Source of the DNA: Phytophthora hibernalis
Lineage: Eukaryota > Oomycota > Peronosporomycetes > Peronosporales > Peronosporaceae
Assembly: GCA_012656075.1 (NCBI GenBank)
Contig: JAAKBF010000298.1
Coordinates: 62,001 to 126,000 of the forward strand
Direction: 5' to 3'
DNA: 64,000 nt
Under the pieces are notes generated by a model. That model did no database searches and had not been told where the DNA came from. It was given only the letters and a program-made list of their open reading frames with translations. The position numbers were made by a program, and so were the translations under genes. Positions 57,766-64,000 of this stretch are shown here, in pieces. Position 1 is the stretch's first letter; every line of letters starts with the position of its first letter.

Positions 57766-57836
57766 GCGCGGGACCGGGATTGAACCAGTGACCCTTCGAG
57801 CTGCAATCGAACGCTCTACCACTGAGCTACCCGCGC
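57766..57836 (-). tRNA. tRNA-Cys (anticodon GCA)
   Basis: 71 nt on the minus strand. The 7-bp acceptor GCGCGGG/CCCGCGC is perfect. The D arm is GCTC-AGTGGTA-GAGC, the anticodon stem TTCGA/TCGAA with loop TTGCAGC, which places anticodon GCA after the conserved U33. The T arm ACTGG-TTCAATC-CCGGT has the usual TTC. No intron and no encoded CCA. It lies in the spacer of a segmental duplication. Confidence 0.95.
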
Positions 57837-57903
57837 GTCGAACCCTAAACAACCCTCCTGTTTTGCGAACGCCTATTCTGCGGACCACACGCACCACCAC
57901 CCA

Positions 57904-58292
57904 CCATATGCACCTCCACAGCCTTGTCACACCACTCACGCATCCCTTCAGCTATTCCGCACCTTCACAGCTAATGCACAGACCGAAAGCCATGTGTCCA
58001 CCTGTTCGAGTCCAGTGGCCGTGAGAACCATGTACACGCGGTGTGCTATCGCATTTGGTCCCAGCGGAGCATCACTGGGTAACTAGAACAGCTTGCTGAG
58101 GTTGTGCAGGAGCATCACTGGTCAACTTGCTGAGGTTGTGCAGAAGACCTGGTCAAACAAAACCGACCCCGCACACGACATCAGCACGATGGGTTCGAGT
58201 CCGATTCTACATGAACTTGCCCGCTCAATCGGCAGTGGTGAGAAGAGAGAGGAAGCAGTATGTCCGACACGCAACAGCGGGGTAGCGAAGCG
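57904..58292. repeat. Segmental duplication, unit 2
   Basis: Second copy of 57338-57696. It has an extra ~30 bp near 58105-58140 where GAGCATCACTGG and CTTGCTGAGGTTGTGCAG are repeated once more. Otherwise only a few substitutions. Confidence 0.85.
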
Positions 58293-58819
58293 CATGGTTA
58301 CCGCAACATTGTATTGTAACTATTCATAACAACTGTGACAGCAATCCTAATTATTGTGAAAGTATTCTAAAATATTACATTTGATGGCTAAATTCTAGCA
58401 AAATATTTGGTTTGACACACCATATAACATGACGATGTTTAATTTGAAATATATGAAAACGGAATGAAAGATGAAAAAATGTGGTGGTTGGCCTCGCGGG
58501 GAGATAGTGAAAGCCCCGGAGACCGTTCCAAGAAAAACTAGCAAGCTAGCATTCCCGGAAACTCCAAAATGAATGTGAAAAGACCAACGAAAAACGTCGG
58601 AAACCAGTTTTCACACTGATTAGAACAGAGAAGTGTTTATTTTATTTACCATCCGGTATACCCGTTAACTTCCTAAGAAATTCCTATCCGATGTCTAACT
58701 AGAGTTGTGACTATATCTGATATGTAGCGGGTTGAAGTTCGACTGTCGAAATGCACCTCCGCCGTGGCAGTGGCGCATCCCTTGGTCGAACACCAGACTG
58801 GGTTTCCGAGAGCGATTCC
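58293..58819. other. Intergenic / 3' flank of the non-LTR element
   Basis: About 530 bp, AT-rich until 58470, with a short CTAGCAAGCTAG palindrome near 58539. It may contain the 3' UTR of the retrotransposon (its 3' end points left). I see no poly-A equivalent or clear target-site duplication. Confidence 0.4.
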
Positions 58820-60436
58820 CTACCTGAGCTCGGTGTACACCTTGTAGTTATTGGGTGCCACCGAGCCCAGCGAGCCGTACACGAGCGCCGAGAGGTGGAC
58901 CTTCCACCCTTGGCGCTCGAGGTGCCGCTTGATGCCCGCGTACTTGGCCTTCTTCTCGGCCGCCGCCTTGGCCAGTCCTGAGCTCTCTGGGTCGTCGTGC
59001 GGCTGCTCGTCGAACGCGATCGCCAGGTCCACTACCGCGACCGTGCGTTGGTCGTGGTTGTAGACCTGGAGGTCGGGGCGCAGGGCTGGCCCAGTCAGAC
59101 CCGGCACGGTCTGGTTCGTGCGGAGCTCGGTGCGGCCCTGGCGGTCGCCCGACGACGCGTGGAGCGTGCGCTCGATTTCCTTGAGCGCGTCGTCGTGGCG
59201 ACCGCGGATGCTGTCCATCGTGCCCGGGCAGTGGTTGAGGACGTGTGCCAACGTCTCCTTCCAACGACAGCCCGGGCGGCGGCATCGGTCGTGGGCGCGG
59301 AGGCGTCGGCGCGCGAGCACGTTCACCGTGTCGAGCATGTTGAGGCGGACGGCCACCGCGAAGCGGTAGTCGCTCTCCCACTTTCCCCGCGGCCTCGTCA
59401 GGAAGCCACTCCCGATGCCGCCATGCGCGCGCGCCGTCCGGCCTTGGTCCACGTGGTCGCACCATGCCCGCCAGCGTATGTTCTTCATGTGCTGCTTCAC
59501 GTGCCGCAGCACGTTGCGGTGGTCCAGCCACTCAGTGTGGTGCGGCACGCGAAGCTGCAGCGGCTTGGCCGGTGCGCCGGACTCTGGGTCGGCGGTCGCG
59601 GTCGCGAGCTTCAACCGGAAGGCCTTGAGGTTCTTGCGGACGTCGACCCACTGCGAGCCAATGTCGCCGTTGCGCCGCTTGGGTGGCGCGTGGGCCGACG
59701 TCCCGAGCTCCTCGTTCAGGAGGAGCTCGCACAGCTCGTCGCCGCGCTGCTTCCAGTGCTCCTTGTCGAGCCGGTGCCGCGCGTCAGCGACTTGATGGAG
59801 CTGCTCGCGCGCGATGCGCCGGATGGCTGGGTCCGGCGAGTTGAGCATTTGCCACCCGTGCGCGATCTGCAGCGCTGCGTGCAGCTCCACCAGCGGCAGG
59901 AAGCCCATCCCGCCGCGCGACACCGGCGCGTGCACGAAGTCGTTGTTGGCGCTCTTGGGGAGGCGAAGCAGGTGGCGGAGGCCGCGGCGGAGGTGGAGGT
60001 CGAAGCTCTCCAGCAGCTGGTCGTCGGGCCGCAGGTGCCGGAGGGCGTACTCCACCCGAGGGTAGAGGTACACCTTCACGGCCTTAACCACCTGCCACGG
60101 CGCGAGGCCGTACTCCATCAGCGCCGTCACGTCGTGCTTGAGCGACTTGAGCTTGGGCGCCAGCGCGACGCGGCGGCGCACGTGATCGAAGCCGTCGCCG
60201 ATCCCCAGGTACGTGTACGACTGCAGGTGCGTCAACGTGGGGATCGGCGTGTCGTCCAGCGCCAGTTCCAGGTGGTCCGCCTCGATGGCGCCGTTGCCGT
60301 TGCGGCGCACGCCCATCGATCTGCACTTGGCCGGGTTCGCCGCCATGCCGGTCCATCGCAGGAACATGGCCACTAGCTCGTGTTGCTCGGTGACGCCCGC
60401 CTTGGTGCCGCTGAAGGTCTTGAGGTCGTCGGCGTA
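58820..60436 (-). CDS. RT thumb, zinc knuckle and restriction-like endonuclease
   Basis: More than 500 open codons. They begin with the RT active site AYADDLKTFSG (YADD at 60425-60436), then MAANPAKCRSMGVRR and the thumb. A CCHC motif CRRPGCRWKETLAHVLNHC (about 59230-59290) is followed by the endonuclease core PDLQVYNHDQRTVAVVDLAI (about 59025-59085), a PD...D-type arrangement as in R2 proteins that nicks target DNA to prime reverse transcription. Stop at 58820. This is the longest intact part of the element. Confidence 0.8.
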   Translation of the reverse strand, partial: YADDLKTFSGTKAGVTEQHELVAMFLRWTGMAANPAKCRSMGVRRNGNGAIEADHLELALDDTPIPTLTHLQSYTYLGIGDGFDHVRRRVALAPKLKSLKHDVTALMEYGLAPWQVVKAVKVYLYPRVEYALRHLRPDDQLLESFDLHLRRGLRHLLRLPKSANNDFVHAPVSRGGMGFLPLVELHAALQIAHGWQMLNSPDPAIRRIAREQLHQVADARHRLDKEHWKQRGDELCELLLNEELGTSAHAPPKRRNGDIGSQWVDVRKNLKAFRLKLATATADPESGAPAKPLQLRVPHHTEWLDHRNVLRHVKQHMKNIRWRAWCDHVDQGRTARAHGGIGSGFLTRPRGKWESDYRFAVAVRLNMLDTVNVLARRRLRAHDRCRRPGCRWKETLAHVLNHCPGTMDSIRGRHDDALKEIERTLHASSGDRQGRTELRTNQTVPGLTGPALRPDLQVYNHDQRTVAVVDLAIAFDEQPHDDPESSGLAKAAAEKKAKYAGIKRHLERQGWKVHLSALVYGSLGSVAPNNYKVYTELR

Positions 60437-61309
60437 CGCGGAGACCCGGGGCGGTCGTCGCCCGAGAGCTGTACTCCCGAGCTGGGCAGTAGCTGCAACG
60501 CGTGGAGGAGGGGCTGATCGCCGCCGAGAACAGTGGTGGGCTCAGCGGGCACCCCTGGAATACTCCAACGCGCTGCAGGATCGGCGCCGTGCTGCCGTCC
60601 CCTGCGTTTCCCACCATGAAGGCTGCGTGGTCGTACAGGCCCTGGACGGCAGCGATGTACTCGGCTGGGATGCCCGTCCGCTTCATGGCGTCCCACAGCA
60701 GCCCGAGGGGTACACTTCCGAAAGCGTTTCGGAAGTCGTACCACACCTCGTACAGCGGCCGGTGCTTGCGACGCGCGTGGTCGATGAGCATGGCTGCGAG
60801 GAAGTTGTGTTCCCCACAGCCATTCACCGGTCGAAACCCCTTCTGGCCGGGCGCGTGGCGGTCGTTGGCGTCCTGCCAGCGGGTGAGTCGCCGCGCGAGA
60901 ACCCCGTGTAGAGCTTGTAGATGGCCTGCTGGAGGCAGATGGGCCTCCAGTTTGCCGGGTCGTCACGCGCGCCCTTCTTATAGAGTAGGCGTACCACGCC
61001 GAGCTTCCAGCTCTGAGGCACCTTCTTGTGCGTCCAGCAGCGCTTGAACGCCGCTTTGAGCACCGGCAGCAGCTGCGTCACGAAGCGCTTGTACACGTCG
61101 TAGCCGACGCCGTCCAGGCCAGGACTGGAGGTGCTGCTCACGTGCTGCAGCTGGACTTCGATGTCGTCCGTGGACGGCGCCTCCTTCAGCAACTCCGTGA
61201 ATCGCTGGGCCGCTGGAAGTCGATCCATCGCAGCACGGAAAACAGCACCCTGGGTGCCTCCGGGTCGAACGTCGACCGCGGAGTGTTGACGTCGTCGAAG
61301 AACTTCCAC
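60437..61309 (-). pseudogene. Reverse transcriptase fingers and palm
   Basis: Early RT motifs are clear: SSPGLDGVGYDVYKRF, WKLGVVRLLYKKGARDDPAN (about 60960-61020) and NWRPICLQQAIYKLYTG, then in the next frame NGCGEHNFLAAMLIDHARRK, EVWYDFRNAFGSVP (first catalytic Asp, about 60730) and QRVGVFQGCPLSPPLF (about 60530-60570). Two frame changes (CCCC 60902-60905 and about 60500) divide it; the first is cured by one extra base. Confidence 0.75.
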
Positions 61310-61558
61310 AGCACGTCGCTCGGGATGGGGCAGGTGCCGTCGTCGTCCTGCTGTTCCGTGTCGCTGGTCGCTGCAGCCTCTGGGGACGCGATCATCCCTG
61401 GTGCCGCGGTCGCCCTTGCTGCTGCATGTGCGTCACTTTCCGCGCGAGCTGCAGCCAAGATGCCATCCACGCACTCCTTCTCCGCTGTGTCGAAGCGGTG
61501 GCGCAGAAGCTGCTGATCGATCGCCGATCGGATCCGGCCAACTCGGCGGCGAGCTTTG

Positions 61559-63025
61559 TCAATGGCTGGGCGAGCTTGGGGGCGGGCACGCTCCAGCGCA
61601 CGCAGCTCGTCGATGGCTTCGTCGATGCGGTGCTCCCTGTGGTGGCGTGTCCCGCGTGGGGGCGTGGACGCCGTTGCTTCCGCTGCTGTCGGCCACCACC
61701 ACCGCAGTTAGCCCGTCGGGGGTGACGTCGCTGGCGGCGGCCCTTGCGCCTTCCTCGTCGTCGGCGGCGCGTCGGTGCCGGGTCACCTGGTTGGTCCGGC
61801 TGCCCAGTAGCCTCGTGCTGTGTCTCCTGGTGACATTCCACCTGCTCTTAGGGTCTCGGCGCTGTGGCTGGGGTGCGGGCGGTCGAGCAGAGCCCTGCCG
61901 TACCTGAGTGTACGGCTGCAGCTTGTCGTACAGCATGTACGGGAGGGCTGTGATGTAACCCTCCGCTGTCTCCCAGTCGTCGGCGTCCGCGATCTTGGCC
62001 GACAGGGCCGCGATCAAGCGCTCCACCACCGCACCAGCTGCCCCCATCTCGTCGTCGGTCAGCTGGCGGAGGCGAAGGCGTGGGCGGCGGGCGGGGATCA
62101 CGCCGGGCTCCAAGCGCATCGGAGCGTACACTTCACCTTCGTCGATGTCTGCTCGGAGCTCGTCGTCGCTTCCCGCGTCCACCATTGCGATGTCTGCAGT
62201 GGTAGGCGGCGGTGTCGCTGGCGGACCCGCTGAGGGCGAGCCCATGTATGTCGTGCACGCGCCGGTCACCGGGTGCTCCTTGCACTCGACCTTGTCGCTC
62301 TTCATGTCGAGCGCCCGGTTGGCGAGGCGGTCCGCGAACGCGTTGCCTTGCCGGTCGATGTGGTGGAGCGAGTGTTGCCCCACCCGAGCCAGTTCGTGGC
62401 GAACAGCGTTCCGGAGCTGCCGCAGTCGGGTGCTCTTGGTGGCGTACAGCCCCTTGACTTGGCGGATGACCAGCAGGCTGTCGCCCTCGACGCGCAGCTG
62501 TCGTGCCCCGTGGTCTGCTGCTGCGCGGGCACCGATCAGGAGGGCCGTGTACTCGGCCGTGTTGTTCGTCTCCTTGGCGCCCGGCATGTAGTGCGAACCC
62601 GTCCACACGACGGCACCCTCGGGGTCGTAGAGCAGTGCGCCAGCGCCACCGGGGTTGGGCCCTCCACGGCAAGCTCCGTCGAATTGGAGGCGCCACTCCC
62701 GGGATATCGCCGTGGGCGGGTCGCTGTCCGTCGTGGACTCCGTCGCCCCGTCCATCGGTTCGGCGTCCTTGGTCTCTTCGTCCGCTGCGCTGCGGGCCGG
62801 GTCCGGCGGCTCGCTCTCCTTCATCTCCTCGTCCAACATCGACGGATCCGGGGAGGAGGAGCGTGGCGACCCGCGATCCTGGTCGCGACGACGCTGCGTG
62901 GAAGCGGGGTCCCCAGCGTGGGGTTGGAACCGCTTCCAGCCGCGCCGCAATGCGGGAAACCACCACCTCTCGTGGAAGCGATGGGCCCCAGCGCGGCGGC
63001 GGCACCTCGCCGAGTCGGTCAGCAA
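61559..63025 (-). pseudogene. RNase H domain region of the non-LTR element
   Basis: An RNase HI-like domain at about 62280-62710: QFDGACRGGPNPGGAGA (first Asp), ETNNTAEYTALLIGARAA (Glu), VEGDSLLVIRQVKG (second Asp) and NAFADRLANRAL (last Asp). It degrades the RNA strand of the hybrid. The Gly-Gly-x-Asn-Pro-Gly turn and the absence of the basic protrusion resemble archaeal/plant-type RNase H. It lies before the RT, which is unusual. The rest is low-complexity linker with frame changes at both ends. Confidence 0.7.
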
Positions 63026-63847
63026 CTCGGGAGGCCACCAGCGTGCGAGGGAGTGGTGGGCCCCAGCGGTCTCGGGCCTGCTGCTCTGCGTCGACCTGGG
63101 CCTGCACTGCAGCGTTGGTGGAGCTCGGCTGCGGGGGACGCAACGAGCTCCGAGGGAATTTGGCGGGGCAGGTCAGGCGCGGCGGTGGTCGCTGCAGGGA
63201 CGGTGGTTCTGACTCCGGCAGCAGTGGGGCTTGATGCCTTTGCTGCCGTCGAAGTCGCCGCCGAATTGTTGCCGAGGTTGGCGCACGCTTGCGCGTGTCT
63301 GGCAGCGGCCAACCTCGAGGCGAAGGGCGTTCCGCACGCACAGCCCGCCGAGAACCTGTCCAGGAAGACTGTGTGTCGGTGCCGAGAGTCCCTGTGGCGC
63401 TTGAGCGACGCGAAGCTGGCAGCCGTGTACGTGCACAGCGTGCAGTCGAAGCGAGGTGCAGCGTGCACGTACGGAGAGGACGGAGGCCGGGTGAGCGCTG
63501 GCCGTGGGCAGCCTGGGCGCGAGGTGTTCGGCGCCGGCCTCGTCCTCGTCCGCGAGCAAGAGCTCGGCCAGCTCCCGCTGGTCTTCATCATCGCCAGCGT
63601 TCAGGCGGCGTCGCTTGCCGCCCGAGCGCTGCACAAGCTGCTGCTGGTCGCACGTCCTGGGCTGCCGTGCGCCCTCGTCGACGTCCATGGCCACGGCAGC
63701 CGGGGTGCTGGTGTGTGCTGCGCCGTGTGGAGCCGCGGCGTCGGCTGCGACTACCGCCTCAGCAATAGCTGCGGTAGTGGCAGCCGGCGCGGCGCCAGGC
63801 GCTGGCATGGCAGCGAGCATTTCGCCCGCCCTGCCGGGTCGTGCCAC
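63019..63847 (-). pseudogene. N-terminal C2H2 zinc-finger region of the non-LTR element
   Basis: Low-complexity Ala/Pro/Arg-rich start open from the right edge, then a C2H2 finger (FDCTLCTYTAASFASLKRHR, about 63400-63460) and a second Cys/His part (CACGTPFASRLAAARHAQAC). R2-type proteins use such fingers to recognise their DNA target. A repeated RWGP-x-LPR-x-x-V motif follows at about 62890-63070. Two frames must be combined. Confidence 0.65.
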
Positions 63848-64000
63848 ATCGCTGGAGGGTCTTGGGGCGGCGGCGGCGGGCGGAGGGCGGGCGAGGGACC
63901 TTGGCCAGCCAGCGGGCGCGCTTGGGGTCCGGCGGAGGCGTGGGGGCGTCGTGGCGGCCGGTGCTCGGCGGCGCTTCTTCGGCGGCCGGCCGTACGGGCT

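Larger units (their letters stand above)
58820..64000 (-). mobile_element. Non-LTR retrotransposon: C2H2, RNase H, RT, restriction-like endonuclease
   Basis: The whole right end is one minus-strand, very GC-rich element whose 5' end lies beyond the window. In order: a low-complexity start open from the right edge, a C2H2-type finger region (63300-63480), a low-complexity linker, an RNase H (62280-62710), RT (about 61200-60380) and a C-terminal CCHC plus restriction-like endonuclease (59300-58820). The endonuclease type places it in the R2/NeSL superclade; an RNase H upstream of the RT reminds me of oomycete Utopia-like elements. Frames change near 63600, 63300, 63000, 61550, 61260, 60890 and 60500; at least two are homopolymer runs (61252-61254, 60902-60905). 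Confidence 0.85.

Noticed and set aside
58997..60376. Long plus-strand open frame of 459 codons
   Set aside because: It is the antisense of the GC-rich RT-endonuclease frame. GC-rich coding creates long shadow frames; it has no recognisable motif.
62503..63234. Plus-strand open frame in the non-LTR element
   Set aside because: Antisense shadow in a low-complexity GC-rich region.
1..64000. CRISPR array, bacterial operon or phage region
   Set aside because: No regular spaced repeats. Introns, eukaryotic families and retrotransposons show a nuclear eukaryotic sequence.

Overview
The window looks like a repeat-rich nuclear segment of a plant-pathogenic oomycete, most likely Phytophthora or a close relative. 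The evidence is the mix of families: a Crinkler (CRN) effector with its N-terminal module, an oomycete AA17-type lytic polysaccharide monooxygenase, oomycete TKL kinases, many ankyrin proteins of one family, and membrane LRR proteins ending in a WLGC motif. Introns are short (60-110 nt) with GTRNGT-like donors. Two housekeeping genes are present: the spliceosomal helicase Prp16 and mitochondrial cpn10.

Layout. 1-1501: ankyrin gene A1, cut by the left edge. 2144-4420: decayed BED/SWIM-like/Ulp1 mobile element. 4725-15916: nested transposon block bounded by two inverted ~422-bp repeats, holding ankyrin gene A2, hAT and MULE transposases and a decayed Ty3/gypsy chromodomain retrotransposon. 16190-17660: second decayed hAT. 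18485-19301: Crinkler-like C-terminal remnant. 19623-22953: Prp16. 23091-26088: a kinase and a pseudokinase in tandem. 26165-26525: cpn10. 27037-36809: four WLGC membrane-LRR genes, two on each strand. 36922-45610: ankyrin genes A3-A6 with a decayed CRN among them. 46325-47269: AA17 enzyme. 47300-52800: gene-poor, with foldbacks and a 303-bp TIR element. 52844-57330: ankyrin genes A7 and A8. 57338-58292: a segmental duplication around a tRNA-Cys(GCA). 58820-64000: GC-rich non-LTR retrotransposon with C2H2 finger, RNase H, RT and restriction-like endonuclease, cut by the right edge.

Reading-frame quality. Many genes, including Prp16, break at short homopolymer runs where one extra base rejoins the frames (14 cases are listed in the findings). 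I read most of these as one-base under-calls of the assembly, not biological pseudogenes. Some in-frame stop codons and a few +1 shifts look real. Calls marked pseudogene are as read from this sequence.

Functionally the host genes fall into two RNA/protein-homeostasis genes and expanded accessory families (ankyrin, WLGC-LRR, TKL kinase, CRN, AA17) typical of the gene-sparse compartment of oomycete genomes. No operon-like logic applies.
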